Notes under the pieces: model-generated | Database searches by the model: none | What the model was told of the DNA's origin: nothing | What the model saw: the letters and a program-made list of their open reading frames with translations, nothing else | Assembly (NCBI GenBank): GCA_017425245.1 | Contig: JAFOOX010000029.1 | Coordinates: forward strand, 1 to 64,000 | DNA length: 64,000 bases | Direction: 5' to 3' | From: Gammaproteobacteria bacterium | GTDB taxonomy: Bacteria > Pseudomonadota > Gammaproteobacteria > Enterobacterales > Neiellaceae | Shown here: positions 38,523-48,016 of the stretch, one piece after another | How positions within the stretch are numbered: position 1 is the stretch's first letter | Layout: each line of letters starts with the position of its first letter | Program-made: the position numbers and the translations under genes

Positions 38523-40487
38523 GTGGCTGACGACTATCCCTTTCTTGCTGCCGATGGTCCGCTGGCCACGCAGATCCCGGGGTTCGCGCCACGTCAGGCT
38601 CAGCTGACCATGGCCTGTGCCGTGGATGTGGCGATCGCCAATCAGCGCACTTTGGTGGTAGAAGCGGGCACTGGCACCGGCAAGACCTTCGCCTATCTGG
38701 CGCCGCTGTTGGTGCGCGGGGTACGGGCGCTGGTCAGCACCGGCACCAAAGCGTTGCAGGAACAGCTGTTTCATCGCGATCTGCCGCGCATCGTCAAAGC
38801 CAGCGGCAAGCCGGTGAAGATCGCCCTGCTCAAGGGCCGCGCCAACTACCTCTGCCATTACCGGCTGCAGATCGCCCTCGACGGCACCATCCGCCTCGAC
38901 CGTCAGCTGCTGGATCAACTGACCCGCATCCAGCAATGGTTGCCACGCACCGACTCGGGCGATCTGGCTGAACTGACCGCCTTGGCTGAGGATTCAGCGG
39001 TACTGCCTTTGGTGACCTCTACCGTCGATAACTGTCTGGGCCGCGATTGTCCCTTTATAGGCGACTGTTTCGTGGCCAAGGCGCGGGCCAAGGCCCGTGA
39101 TGCCGAGCTGGTGGTGGTAAATCACCATCTGTTTCTCGCCGATCTGACCCTTAAGGACACCGGCTTTGGCGAGCTGATCCCGCAGTGTGATGCGCTGGTG
39201 TTTGATGAAGCTCACCAGCTGCCGGAGATTGCCGCCAACTGGTTTGGCGAAACCCTCTCCAGCCGTCAGCTGCAGGAGCTGGCCGAAGAGGTGCGCCAGC
39301 TGGTGCGCACCGAACTCAAGGAGCAGCGTCAGCTGGCGCTGGTAGCCGAAGCGCTGGAGCAGCGGCTGCGCGACTGGCGATTGGCCTTTGCCATGGATCC
39401 GACTCGTGGCAACTGGCGTCAGGCCAGCCAGCAGCCGCAGATTGCCGCCGCCACGGCGCTGGTAGCTGAGGCGGTGACCCTGTTCGACAACCTCATTCGC
39501 GCCCAGATCGGCCATCACAAACTGCTCGATCAGCTGGCCATGCGCTCGGTGGCTCATCGCGAGCTGTGGCAGCGGCTGCAGCAGACCAGCGCCCTTGGCG
39601 TCAGCCTGTGGTTTGAGACCAGCCGCCGCCATGTGATGCTGCACCTGACCCCGTTGGATGTAGCAGAGCGCTTCGGCCGCCACGTCAGCGAGCGAGCAGC
39701 GAGCTGGATCTTCACCTCGGCCACTCTGCAGGTAGATGGCCGCTTCGACCATTTCAGCCAGCAGCTGGGGCTGGGCGAGCCGACCACCCTGGCGCTGGAA
39801 AGCCCCTTTGATTATCCCAATCAGGCGCTGCTCTATGTGCCGCGTTACCTGCCTGAACCGGGGCCGCAGTTTCGTGCTCATCATCTGATTGACGCAGCGC
39901 TGCCGCTGATCGAAGCCGCCGGCGGCCGTTCGCTGCTGCTGTTTACCAGCTACCGCATGATGCACGAGGCGGCGCAGCTGCTGCTGGAGCGCTGCGAGCT
40001 GCCGCTGCTGGTGCAGGGCGAGGCGCCCAAGCGTCAGCTGCTCTCTGAATTTGTCGCCACCCCCGGCGCGGTGCTGCTGGCCACCGCCAGTTTCTGGGAA
40101 GGGGTGGATATTCCCGGCGATGATCTCTGTTGCGTGGTGATCGACAAGTTGCCCTTTGCCGCCCCCGATGAGCCGCTCATACAGGCCCGTATTGAAGACT
40201 GCCGGCGGCGCGGCCTGGATCCTTTTGCCGCGATTCAGCTGCCAGCGGCGGTGCTGACCCTGAAACAGGGGGCCGGCCGGCTGATCCGCGACGTCAGTGA
40301 TCGCGGGGTGCTGATGGTGTGCGACAATCGCCTCGTCAACCGCCCCTATGGCCGTATCTTCATGCACAGCCTGCCGCCGATGCGCCGCAGCCGCGAGCAG
40401 GCCGAAGCTGTGGCGCTGTTGCAGCAGATCCCGCGGGCAGTCAGCCTGCCAAACCCTGAACCTGTCCCTGACGAGAGAACCCTGTGA
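38523..40487 (+). CDS. yoaA: DinG/XPD-family Fe-S helicase YoaA
   Basis: A 654-residue ATP-dependent DNA helicase of the YoaA branch, which aids repair at stalled replication forks. Walker A is GTGTGKT at residues 49-55. Cysteines 111, 171, 176 and 182 fit the Fe-S cluster ligands, and the DEAH box is at 228-231. The helicase C-terminal block is VLLATASFWEGVDIPGDDLCCVVIDKLPF, ending in KQGAGRLIRDVSDRG. The start is a GTG at 38523 with CCGGAG upstream. tsaB overlaps its stop. Confidence 0.95.
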   Translation: MADDYPFLAADGPLATQIPGFAPRQAQLTMACAVDVAIANQRTLVVEAGTGTGKTFAYLAPLLVRGVRALVSTGTKALQEQLFHRDLPRIVKASGKPVKIALLKGRANYLCHYRLQIALDGTIRLDRQLLDQLTRIQQWLPRTDSGDLAELTALAEDSAVLPLVTSTVDNCLGRDCPFIGDCFVAKARAKARDAELVVVNHHLFLADLTLKDTGFGELIPQCDALVFDEAHQLPEIAANWFGETLSSRQLQELAEEVRQLVRTELKEQRQLALVAEALEQRLRDWRLAFAMDPTRGNWRQASQQPQIAAATALVAEAVTLFDNLIRAQIGHHKLLDQLAMRSVAHRELWQRLQQTSALGVSLWFETSRRHVMLHLTPLDVAERFGRHVSERAASWIFTSATLQVDGRFDHFSQQLGLGEPTTLALESPFDYPNQALLYVPRYLPEPGPQFRAHHLIDAALPLIEAAGGRSLLLFTSYRMMHEAAQLLLERCELPLLVQGEAPKRQLLSEFVATPGAVLLATASFWEGVDIPGDDLCCVVIDKLPFAAPDEPLIQARIEDCRRRGLDPFAAIQLPAAVLTLKQGAGRLIRDVSDRGVLMVCDNRLVNRPYGRIFMHSLPPMRRSREQAEAVALLQQIPRAVSLPNPEPVPDERTL

Positions 40488-41173
40488 TGACTATCCTCGC
40501 CATCGACGCCTCCACCGAGCTGTGCTCGGCGGCACTTGACCATCAAGGCCAGATCACGGCCATTGCCGAGATCTGCCCGCGCGGCCACAGCCAGCGGTTG
40601 CCGCAGATGGTCGATCAACTGCTGACGGCTGCTGGCATCAGCCTTGCGGATGTCGATCTGCTGGCGGTGGGCCGTGGCCCCGGCGGTTTTACCGGGGTAC
40701 GCATCGGTATTGGCTATGGCATGGGGTTGGCGCTGGCCGCCAATCTGCCGGTAGTCGGCATCTCGACCTTGGAGGCGTTGGCCGAGCAAGCCCGTCAGCA
40801 CGGGGTGCGCGGCGCTCTGGTAACCGCCCTCGATGCGCGTATGGGCGAGCTCTATATCGCCCGCTGGCAGCTGGATGAGCAGCAGCTGGTGGCGGTCGGT
40901 GCCCCGGGTGTAGCGGGCCCTGAGCAGCTGCAGCCCTGGGCTGGCGATGGCCCGCTGACGGTGGTTGGCTCGGCCTTGACACTGTATGGCGAGGCGCTGC
41001 GGGCATTGGGTAACGACACTACCTTGCTGCAGGCGCCGACACTACCGGAGGCGCGGGCGATGCTGGCGCTGGCCGAGCGGGCCCGGTTGCGCGGTGAAAC
41101 GGGCGATATCAGCCAGCTCGAACCTCTGTATCTGCGCAATAATGTGGTGCATGGCAGCACTGCTGAACATTGA
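40487..41173 (+). CDS. tsaB: tRNA t6A modification protein TsaB
   Basis: A 228-residue actin-like fold protein that pairs with TsaD to make N6-threonylcarbamoyl-adenosine in tRNA. The opening ILAIDASTELCSAALDHQGQ and the block DLLAVGRGPGGFTGVRIGIGYGMGLAL are diagnostic. The ATG at 40487 shares one base with the yoaA stop; a GTG one codon earlier is possible. The yoaA-tsaB-slp order is as in E. coli relatives. Confidence 0.96.
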   Translation: MTILAIDASTELCSAALDHQGQITAIAEICPRGHSQRLPQMVDQLLTAAGISLADVDLLAVGRGPGGFTGVRIGIGYGMGLALAANLPVVGISTLEALAEQARQHGVRGALVTALDARMGELYIARWQLDEQQLVAVGAPGVAGPEQLQPWAGDGPLTVVGSALTLYGEALRALGNDTTLLQAPTLPEARAMLALAERARLRGETGDISQLEPLYLRNNVVHGSTAEH

Positions 41174-41184
41174 CGGGGGCGCTT

Positions 41185-41691
41185 ATGGGCAGATCTCTGG
41201 GGCTGGTGTTCGCCATCATGCTGGGGTTGGCCGGGCCAGCACTGGCCATTGAAGACGACAATCTGCTGGTGCCGCTGGCGCAGGTACAGGCGGCGCCCAA
41301 AGCCTCCATTGGCAAGAACGCCCGGTGGGGCGGCGAAGTCGCCACAATCAACCGGACCGAGCGGGGGCTGCAGGTCGAGGTGATCGCCTATCCGCTGGTC
41401 GACGATGAGTGGCCGGATGTGGATCAGGCTGATTCCATTGGCCGTTTCCGCTTTTATCTGAGCGGCGAGGGCGGGGAGGATCTACGCCCGGGGCTGCAAC
41501 TGACGGTGCGCGGCCGGGTGTTGGGCAGCGAAACCGACGAGGGTCAGGGGTTCAAGCGCCAGTTACCGGTGTTGCAGGCCGAGAGCTACCGGCTGTGGCG
41601 TCATTATGATCACCGCCATCGTGATCGCTGGCGAGATGATCCTTGGCATGACCGATATCACGATGATCCTTATTGGCGCCGTCACTGGTAG
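41185..41691 (+). CDS. Slp-family envelope protein without lipobox
   Basis: A 168-residue exported protein with the Slp/YeaY pattern: a signal peptide (MGRSLGLVFAIMLGLAGPALA), VQAAPKASIGKNARWGGEVATINRTERGLQVEVIAYPLV and the strand FRFYLSGEGGEDLRPGLQLTVRGRVLG. E. coli Slp and YeaY are outer-membrane lipoproteins; here no cysteine follows the signal, so it should be cut by signal peptidase I and be soluble or loosely attached. The last 25 residues are a His/Arg/Asp/Trp-rich tail that could bind metal. Confidence 0.8.
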   Translation: MGRSLGLVFAIMLGLAGPALAIEDDNLLVPLAQVQAAPKASIGKNARWGGEVATINRTERGLQVEVIAYPLVDDEWPDVDQADSIGRFRFYLSGEGGEDLRPGLQLTVRGRVLGSETDEGQGFKRQLPVLQAESYRLWRHYDHRHRDRWRDDPWHDRYHDDPYWRRHW

Positions 41692-41788
41692 TTGCCAGCC
41701 ACTGTGATCCCGGTCGAGTGGTTGAGTTTCGAGCTGATGGCTGCCGCGACGATGGCCAAGGTCGCTGCTACAATTCCGACGTTTTCAC

Positions 41789-41806
41789 TTCAAACGTACG
41801 TTTGAA
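41789..41806. promoter_or_regulatory. PsrA-type operator upstream of fadD
   Basis: The perfect 18-bp palindrome TTCAAACGTACGTTTGAA lies 128 bases before the fadD start. It matches the known PsrA-type pattern (AAAC-N4-GTTT with flanking TTC/GAA) of a fatty-acid-responsive TetR regulator. Binding would repress fadD until acyl-CoAs or long-chain fatty acids are present. The repressor gene is not in the window. Confidence 0.75.
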
Positions 41807-41933
41807 TTTGGTTGGGTGGCATTGGCAGGCGGCGTTTTTACGTGGCTCGGCCATACTCCTGACCAGTAGATGAATAACGATAACGACAGCAGGTTTGAGG
41901 CCCATTTGCAGTCGGGCCTCCGGGAGAAGCAGT

Positions 41934-43601
41934 ATGGACAGAATCTGGCTCGACCATTACGGCCCAGGTGTACCCCACACCATTGATGCCGACCATTACC
42001 CGTCGTTGAACGAGATCTTTGAAGAGTCGTTCCGGCGCTTTGCCGAACAGCCGGCGTTCATCAACATGGGCGAGACCATCAGTTATCGCCGCGTGGATGA
42101 GCTGTCACGGGCCTTTGCCGCCTATCTGCAGCAGGAACTGCACCTGCAGCGCGGTGATCGGGTGGCGGTGATGATGCCCAACCTGCTGCAGTACCCGATT
42201 GTGGTGATGGGCATTCTGCGCGCCGGTATGGTGGTTGTGAACGTTAACCCCCTCTACACCCCGCGTGAGTTGCGCCACCAGCTGCGTGACTCGGGGGCCA
42301 AGACCATTGTCATCATCTCCAACTTTGCTCATACGCTGGAAAAGGTGGTTAACGATACCGAAGTACGCCATGTGATCCTCACCCGTTTGGGGGATCAACT
42401 GAAGGCGCCCAAGCGTGCATTGGTTAACTTCGTGGTCAAGTACATCAAGAAGCTGGTTCCCAAGTACTACCTGCCGGGCGCCAGATCCTTTAACAGCGCG
42501 CTGGCGCGCGGCAAGCAGCTGCAGTATCTAAAACCGCAGCTGGCCGGCAGCGATCTGGCCTTTTTGCAATACACCGGCGGTACCACCGGGGTGGCCAAAG
42601 GAGCGATGCTCACTCATCGCAACATGGTGGCTAACCTGGAACAGGTACTGGCGGTGATCCGGCCAGTGATGGCTGAAGGCAAAGAGATGGTGGTGACGCC
42701 GCTGCCGCTCTATCACATCTTTGCCCTGACCGCGAATCTGCTTACCTTTATGCGCATCGGCGCTGCCAATCTGCTGATCACCAACCCACGGGACTTGCCC
42801 GCTTTTGTCAGCGAACTCAAAAAATATCGCTTTTCCGGACTGACCGGAGTTAACACGCTGTTCAACGCCCTGCTCAATACCCCGGGCTTTGATCAGCTCG
42901 ATTTCACCGGTATGAAATTGTCGCTGGGTGGCGGCATGGCGGTACAGGCGGCGGTGGCCGAGCGCTGGCAGCAGGTGACCGGTAAACCCCTGCTGGAGGG
43001 TTATGGCCTAACCGAGTGTGCGCCATTGGTGGCAGTTACTTCGCTCACGGCAACGGGCTTTAGCGGCACCATCGGCTACCCGGCACCCTCGACTGATGTG
43101 CGGTTGGTCAATGATGCGGGTGAGGATATGCCACTCGGTGAGCCCGGCGAGCTGTTGGTGAAGGGGCCGCAGGTGATGGCTGGCTATTGGCAGCGCCCGG
43201 AAGCGACCGAAGAGGTGATTAAAGATGACTGGTTCTACACCGGCGATATCGCTGTGGCCAACGCTGATGGCAGTCTCAAGATTGTCGATCGCAAGAAGGA
43301 CATGATTCTGGTCAGTGGCTTCAACGTCTACCCCAATGAGGTGGAAGACGTGGCCATGATGCATCCCAAAGTGCTTGAATGTGCTGCGCTGGGGATCCCC
43401 AATGGCGCCACCGGCGAGGCGGTCAAGCTGTTCGTGGTGGTCAAGGATCGTGGCCTGACTGATGAAGAACTGATTCGCCACTGCCGCAAGCATCTGACTG
43501 CCTACAAGGTGCCCAAGGTGGTAGAGTTCCGCGACCAGCTGCCCAAAAGCAATGTGGGCAAGATTTTGCGCCGCGAACTGCGCGAGGAGACCGCTACATG
43601 A
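41934..43601 (+). CDS. fadD: Long-chain fatty-acid-CoA ligase FadD
   Basis: A 555-residue AMP-forming enzyme that activates imported fatty acids to acyl-CoA. Signatures are [18 protein letters not shown] (P-loop-like), [11 protein letters not shown] and [42 protein letters not shown] with the acyl-CoA synthetase motif, ending in [13 protein letters not shown]. The ATG at 41934 follows GGGAGAAGC. An 18-bp PsrA-type palindrome is upstream. rnd overlaps its stop by four bases. Confidence 0.97.
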   Translation: MDRIWLDHYGPGVPHTIDADHYPSLNEIFEESFRRFAEQPAFINMGETISYRRVDELSRAFAAYLQQELHLQRGDRVAVMMPNLLQYPIVVMGILRAGMVVVNVNPLYTPRELRHQLRDSGAKTIVIISNFAHTLEKVVNDTEVRHVILTRLGDQLKAPKRALVNFVVKYIKKLVPKYYLPGARSFNSALARGKQLQYLKPQLAGSDLAFLQYTGGTTGVAKGAMLTHRNMVANLEQVLAVIRPVMAEGKEMVVTPLPLYHIFALTANLLTFMRIGAANLLITNPRDLPAFVSELKKYRFSGLTGVNTLFNALLNTPGFDQLDFTGMKLSLGGGMAVQAAVAERWQQVTGKPLLEGYGLTECAPLVAVTSLTATGFSGTIGYPAPSTDVRLVNDAGEDMPLGEPGELLVKGPQVMAGYWQRPEATEEVIKDDWFYTGDIAVANADGSLKIVDRKKDMILVSGFNVYPNEVEDVAMMHPKVLECAALGIPNGATGEAVKLFVVVKDRGLTDEELIRHCRKHLTAYKVPKVVEFRDQLPKSNVGKILRRELREETAT

Positions 43602-44770
43602 ATGATTGGCCAGCCACCATGGTGTTGCCTGACGGTACAACCGTCACCATCACCACGGTGCGCGATGACGCCGGGTTGGCGCCCGCGCTGGAGGCGCTGC
43701 ACAGTCGCTCGGCGGTGGCTCTGGATACCGAGTTTGTGCGTGAGCGTACCCTCTATCCGCTGTTGGGGCTGATTCAGATCTGTCAGGACGAGCGGGTGAT
43801 CCTGATCGACGCGCTAGCGATCCATGACTGGCAGCCGCTCAAGCGGTTGATGCAGGGGGCCGATGGCCCCCTGTTTATCTGTCATGCCAGCGGGGAAGAT
43901 CTGGAAGCGCTGCAAAGCAGGCTCGGTATAGTGCCGGCCCGCCTGCTCGATACCCAGGTGGCCGCCGGCTTTGCTGGGATCACGCCGCCCCCCGGTTATG
44001 GCCGGTTGGTGGAGAATCTGTTGGGGCTGACCCTGGCCAAAGAGCATGCCCGTACCGACTGGCTGGCGCGGCCGCTGTCAGCGGCCCAGCTGGGGTACGC
44101 GGTTGCCGACGTGGTCTATCTGGAACGGTTGTGGCCGCAGCTGGTGGACACCCTGACCAGCAGCGGTCTGTATGACGCCTGCGTTGCCGAGTGCCAGCGG
44201 CTGGTGGATGAACGCACCAGTGCCACCGATGATCGTCTGCGCTATCGATCCATCGGTAATGCCTGGCACCTGAAGCCCAAACAGTTGGCGGTACTGCGTG
44301 AACTGGTGGCCTGGCGCCAGCAGCTGGCGCGGGCCGAGGACAAGCCGGTTGGCCATATCCTCAAGGAGGAGCCACTGCTGCTGCTGGCCCGTGACAACTG
44401 GGCGAGCAAATCAGCGCTCGAGCGTCTGGAATGGTTGCCGCGGCCGGTAATGCGGCGCTGGGGTGACAGTTTGTGGTCCGCGATTGAGCGCGGCCAGCAG
44501 TGCCCGCAGGCTGAATGGCCAGCGCCGCTGGAGCGGTTGATGGATGTGGCCGGGTACAAGGCTGCGGTTAACTGGTGCCGTCAGCGAGCGGAGGATGCGG
44601 CCAAAGCGCTGGGATTGGCGGCTGAACTGGTTGCATCGAAACGCTTGATCCACGAGCTGCTTGAAGATCTGGATGAGCCATCCGAGCGTTTGCCGGTGTT
44701 GCTGTCTGGTTGGCGCGGTCCGTTCTTTGCCCCGCGGCTGGATGAACTGCGCCGGCTGTGGCGCCACTGA
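43598..44770 (+). CDS. rnd: Ribonuclease D
   Basis: A 390-residue 3'-5' exoribonuclease for tRNA and small RNA maturation. The DEDDy residues are in [26 protein letters not shown] and [13 protein letters not shown]. An HRDC domain follows (about residues 210-290, [31 protein letters not shown]). Its ATG overlaps the fadD stop as ATGA, the common fadD-rnd pairing. Confidence 0.95.
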   Translation: MNDWPATMVLPDGTTVTITTVRDDAGLAPALEALHSRSAVALDTEFVRERTLYPLLGLIQICQDERVILIDALAIHDWQPLKRLMQGADGPLFICHASGEDLEALQSRLGIVPARLLDTQVAAGFAGITPPPGYGRLVENLLGLTLAKEHARTDWLARPLSAAQLGYAVADVVYLERLWPQLVDTLTSSGLYDACVAECQRLVDERTSATDDRLRYRSIGNAWHLKPKQLAVLRELVAWRQQLARAEDKPVGHILKEEPLLLLARDNWASKSALERLEWLPRPVMRRWGDSLWSAIERGQQCPQAEWPAPLERLMDVAGYKAAVNWCRQRAEDAAKALGLAAELVASKRLIHELLEDLDEPSERLPVLLSGWRGPFFAPRLDELRRLWRH

Positions 44771-44794
44771 AGGGTAAGGCGCAAGGCTGATACA

Positions 44795-44820
44795 AAAACA
44801 CCGCCAGCTGGCGGTGTTTT
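44795..44820. terminator. Bidirectional terminator between rnd and minE
   Basis: A perfect self-complementary hairpin, AAAACACCGCCAG/CTGGCGGTGTTTT, lies 24 bases after rnd and 18 bases from the end of minE. The A-run on one side and T-run on the other let it work for both converging units. Confidence 0.9.
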
Positions 44821-44838
44821 GTTATCGACATGGTTGCA

Positions 44839-45102
44839 TTAGAGCTTTTTGTCGTCCGGCAGGGTGACGTTCAGCTCCAGCACCGCTAAGTCTTCCGAAC
44901 GCTGATCCAGATGAACATGGATCTGATCAGGCGAGATCTCGACGTAGCGGCGGATCACCTCAAGGATGTCGCGCTCCAGCTGCTCCAGATAGGAGGGGCT
45001 GTTACGGCGACGTCGCTCATGGGCAACGATGATCTGCAGGCGTTCCTTGGCAACGCTGGCACTGTTCTTTTTGGTGCTGCGGAAATAATCGAGCAGTGAC
45101 AT
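44839..45102 (-). CDS. minE: Cell-division topological specificity factor MinE
   Basis: An 87-residue protein that stimulates MinD ATPase and drives pole-to-pole oscillation. The N-terminal [29 protein letters not shown] contains the MinD-contact helix, and the C-terminal domain includes [19 protein letters not shown]. It is the last gene of minCDE, three bases after minD. Confidence 0.97.
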   Translation of the reverse strand: MSLLDYFRSTKKNSASVAKERLQIIVAHERRRRNSPSYLEQLERDILEVIRRYVEISPDQIHVHLDQRSEDLAVLELNVTLPDDKKL

Positions 45103-45105
45103 CCC

Positions 45106-45915
45106 TTACCCTCCAAACAGGCGCTTGAGCAGCCCTTTCTTTTCGTGGGTGAGGAAGCGGTAATCGACGTTGTTACCGAGCAGACGTTCGACCGCATCCA
45201 GATAGGCCTGGCCGGCGTCACTCAGTTGGTCGAGGATCACCGGCACCCCGGCATTGGACGATTTGAGCACCGCCTGACTTTCCGGGATCACGCCGAGCAG
45301 CGGGATGGCCAGAATGTCCTGCACGTCCTCGACACTCAGCATTTCACCTTTTTCCACCCGGATCGGGCAGTAGCGGGTCAGCAGCAGATGTTCCTTGATC
45401 GGCTCCAGATTCTGTTCGGCGCGCCGTGATTTGCTGGCAAGAATGCCCAAAATACGGTCGGAATCGCGCACCGAGGAGACTTCCGGGTTGGTGACCACAA
45501 TCGCCTCGTCGGCGAAATAGAGGGCCATCAACGCCCCGGTTTCGATACCGGCCGGCGAGTCGCAAACGATGTAGTCAAACATGGCTGACAGGTCGTTGAG
45601 CACCTTCTCGACCCCTTCACGGGTCAGAGCATCCTTATCGCGGGTCTGGGACGCCGGCAGGATGTAGAGGTTGTCGATGCGCTTGTCCTTGATCATCGCC
45701 TGATTGAGGTTGGCCTCACCATTGATGACGTTAACGAAGTCATAGACCACGCGTCGTTCGCAGCCCATGATCAGGTCGAGGTTGCGCAGACCGATGTCGA
45801 AATCGACGACCACCGTCTTTTTGCCTTTGGTCGCGAGGCCAGTGGCCAGCGCTGCACTGGTAGTGGTTTTGCCAACCCCACCTTTGCCCGATGTCACCAC
45901 GATGATGCGTGCCAT
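45106..45915 (-). CDS. minD: Septum-site ATPase MinD
   Basis: A 269-residue deviant-Walker ATPase that binds the membrane and carries MinC. Motifs are VTSGKGGVGKTTTSAALATGLA, DFDIGLRNLDLIMG and CDSPAGIETGALMALYFADEAIVVTNPEVSSVRDSDR. The C-terminal HEKKGLLKRLFGG is the amphipathic membrane-targeting helix. The ATG at 45915 gives the usual MARIIVVTSGKGG start; an ATG two codons earlier is possible. Confidence 0.98.
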   Translation of the reverse strand: MARIIVVTSGKGGVGKTTTSAALATGLATKGKKTVVVDFDIGLRNLDLIMGCERRVVYDFVNVINGEANLNQAMIKDKRIDNLYILPASQTRDKDALTREGVEKVLNDLSAMFDYIVCDSPAGIETGALMALYFADEAIVVTNPEVSSVRDSDRILGILASKSRRAEQNLEPIKEHLLLTRYCPIRVEKGEMLSVEDVQDILAIPLLGVIPESQAVLKSSNAGVPVILDQLSDAGQAYLDAVERLLGNNVDYRFLTHEKKGLLKRLFGG

Positions 45916-45952
45916 AGTCATTCCTTTCCAGTCGAAAACGGAACCATGCCCT

Positions 45953-46663
45953 TTAACCCAGGGCCTTGAATGCCAGTGAGTCCCCGTCCAGACGGATCAT
46001 GCCGCTCTGGTTCCAGTAGGGCTGTATGGCGCTGCTGAGCCAGTAGGTGCCGCAGATGGCGATCAGTTCTGGCTGCAGGTTGTGGCAAAAAATGCGTGCC
46101 TTGGTATCACCCTTGGCGCCAGCGATGGCGCGACCGCGCAGGGTGCCATAGATATGGACGCTACCATCAGCAATGACCTCGGCCCCATTACTGACGGTGC
46201 CAAGGATCACCAGATCTGAATCTTTGGCGTAAATCTGCTGGCCGGAGCGCACCGGGGTATCGATGGTCATCGCCAACCGTGGCCGTTCGCCTGCTGCCGC
46301 TTCGGCAACTGGCTCGGCGCTGTCAGTTGTCGCCTCAGTACGTTTGCTGCTGCCACCGCTGCCGTTAAGGTGCGGCCAGCCGGCATCACGAGCGGCCTCG
46401 CGCAGAGCTGGCTCAGCGCCGGTCACCGCCACCGGGATCAGCTGCAATTGCTTGAGCTGACGGTTCAATGCGGCAAAATCAATGCGCTGACCGCCGAGCG
46501 CGGCCACATCAACAACCAGCGGCGCGCCTTCAAAAAATTTGGGGGCCTGGGCGATTTTGGCTGCGAGCGCGTCGATGCAATGATCGAGGTCGGCGTCGAG
46601 CAGCTTAAGCACTGACAGGGTGAAAAGACTACCTTTGAGGTCAATGGGTGCGGGAGAGGTCAT
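45953..46663 (-). CDS. minC: Septum-site inhibitor MinC
   Basis: A 236-residue inhibitor of FtsZ assembly. The N-terminal domain (residues 1-100) has DLKGSLFTLSVLKLLD. An Ala/Glu-rich linker follows. The C-terminal beta-helix includes TPVRSGQQIYAKDSDLVILGTVSNGAEVIADGSVHIYGTLRGRAIAGAKGD, which dimerises and binds MinD. The ATG at 46663 gives normal length. It heads minCDE and is divergent from ycgL. Confidence 0.96.
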   Translation of the reverse strand: MTSPAPIDLKGSLFTLSVLKLLDADLDHCIDALAAKIAQAPKFFEGAPLVVDVAALGGQRIDFAALNRQLKQLQLIPVAVTGAEPALREAARDAGWPHLNGSGGSSKRTEATTDSAEPVAEAAAGERPRLAMTIDTPVRSGQQIYAKDSDLVILGTVSNGAEVIADGSVHIYGTLRGRAIAGAKGDTKARIFCHNLQPELIAICGTYWLSSAIQPYWNQSGMIRLDGDSLAFKALG

Positions 46664-46772
46664 CGGTTGGATTCTGTTGCGCCCGGAGCTGCGGTGCGGC
46701 CCCGCACCATGCGCCGTCATGTTATAGTTTGGCCCTTGTGGGTGCAAGCTGACGCCGGAGGATTTGTCGCCA

Positions 46773-47063
46773 ATGTGGTGCGCCGTCTACAAAAGCCGCA
46801 AACGGGCCGATACCTATCTCTTTGTGCCGGGGCGCGATCAATTCGACAAGGTGCCACCGGCCTTGCTCAGCCAGTTCGGTACTCCTCAATTTGTGCTCGT
46901 CTGCAACCTCGCCAAACGTGATGCGCTGGCGCAGGCTGACCTTGACGAGGTCAAGCGCGGTCTGAGCGAGCAGGGCTTTTATCTGCAGTTGCCACCGCCG
47001 CCAATCAATCTGCTGCAGCAGGAGAAACTGCGACGCCAGGAGCAGGCGGCATGCGGCGACTGA
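46773..47063 (+). CDS. ycgL: YcgL-domain protein
   Basis: A 96-residue protein of the YcgL (UPF0745) family, matching CAVYKSRKRADTYLFVPGRDQFDKVPPALLSQFG and the LSEQGFYLQLPPPPINLL ending. The role is not known. The ATG at 46773 has GGAGG 11 bases upstream. It is divergent from minC, and its 3' end overlaps the lytic transglycosylase gene by 13 bases, the arrangement seen in Vibrio relatives. Confidence 0.92.
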   Translation: MWCAVYKSRKRADTYLFVPGRDQFDKVPPALLSQFGTPQFVLVCNLAKRDALAQADLDEVKRGLSEQGFYLQLPPPPINLLQQEKLRRQEQAACGD

Positions 47064-48016
47064 TTGCCGCTTGTTCGTTACTGATGCTGGCCGGGTGTTG
47101 CGATCTGCCGCAGACACCACCCGGTTTTGACGACTATGTCCAGGATCTCAAGCGCGAAGCACTGACGGCAGGGATTAGTAAACAGACACTCGATCATGCT
47201 TTTGATGGTGTTTATTTCATTGAGCGGGCGGTCAGCAAGGATCGCAACCAGCCCGAGGTCAAGCTGACCCTCGATATCTACCTTGAACAGCGGCTGAGCT
47301 GGCTCAAGGTGCAGCGTGGTCGGTCGGTGCTGGGCGACACCCATGAGCAGCTGGCGCCGATCTGCGAACGTTATGGCGTTCCGCCCGCCGTGGTGGTGGG
47401 GCTGTGGGGATTGGAGTCGAGCTATGGCCGCAATGTCGGCCGCTATCCGCTCATTTCGTCATTGACCACCCTGGCCTTCGAGGGGCGGCGCGGTGATTTT
47501 TTCCGCAAGGAGCTGATGGCTGCGCTGCGTATCCTCGATCAGGGCCACATCACGCCAGAGCGGATGACTGCCTCTTGGGCCGGAGCCATGGGCCAGGCCC
47601 AGTTTATGCCCACTTCGTTCGAGCACTATGCGGCAGATGGCGATGGTGACGGCCACAAGGATATCTGGACCAACACGACAGACGTCTTTGCCTCCATCGC
47701 CAATTACCTTAAAGAGAATGGTTGGAAAGAGGGGATACCCTGGGGGGTAGAAGTGACCCTGCCAGAGGGGTTTGACCCACAGCTAATAGGCCGCGAGCAG
47801 CGGCGCAAGGTGGGTGAATGGCGGCAATTGGGGGTGGTGGCGCTCGCTGGCACCCTGCCGGATGCCGAACTGACCACCCGTCTGGTTGCCCCCGACGGCC
47901 CTCAAGGGCGAGTGTTTCTGGTGACCCGCAACTACAACGCCTTTCTGGCCTGGAACCGCTCTGACTATTTTGCGGTGGCCATTGGTCTCTTTGCCGATCA
48001 GCTGAGTGCCCCATGA
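47051..48016 (+). CDS. MltB-family lytic murein transglycosylase, lipoprotein
   Basis: A 321-residue envelope enzyme that cleaves the glycan strands of peptidoglycan. A lipoprotein signal (RRLIAACSLLMLAGC) leads into the MltB/GH103 domain, with the catalytic glutamate in VVGLWGLESSYGRNVG, then RMTASWAGAMGQAQFMPTSF and DGDGDGHKDIW. It lacks the C-terminal peptidoglycan-binding domain found in some relatives. It lies between ycgL and ycgN and overlaps both (13 and 4 bases). Confidence 0.92.
   Translation: MRRLIAACSLLMLAGCCDLPQTPPGFDDYVQDLKREALTAGISKQTLDHAFDGVYFIERAVSKDRNQPEVKLTLDIYLEQRLSWLKVQRGRSVLGDTHEQLAPICERYGVPPAVVVGLWGLESSYGRNVGRYPLISSLTTLAFEGRRGDFFRKELMAALRILDQGHITPERMTASWAGAMGQAQFMPTSFEHYAADGDGDGHKDIWTNTTDVFASIANYLKENGWKEGIPWGVEVTLPEGFDPQLIGREQRRKVGEWRQLGVVALAGTLPDAELTTRLVAPDGPQGRVFLVTRNYNAFLAWNRSDYFAVAIGLFADQLSAP

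Noticed and set aside
38994-40367. Minus-strand frame of 457 codons opposite yoaA
   Set aside because: It lies wholly antisense to a helicase with all motifs intact; long antisense frames are common at this GC content.
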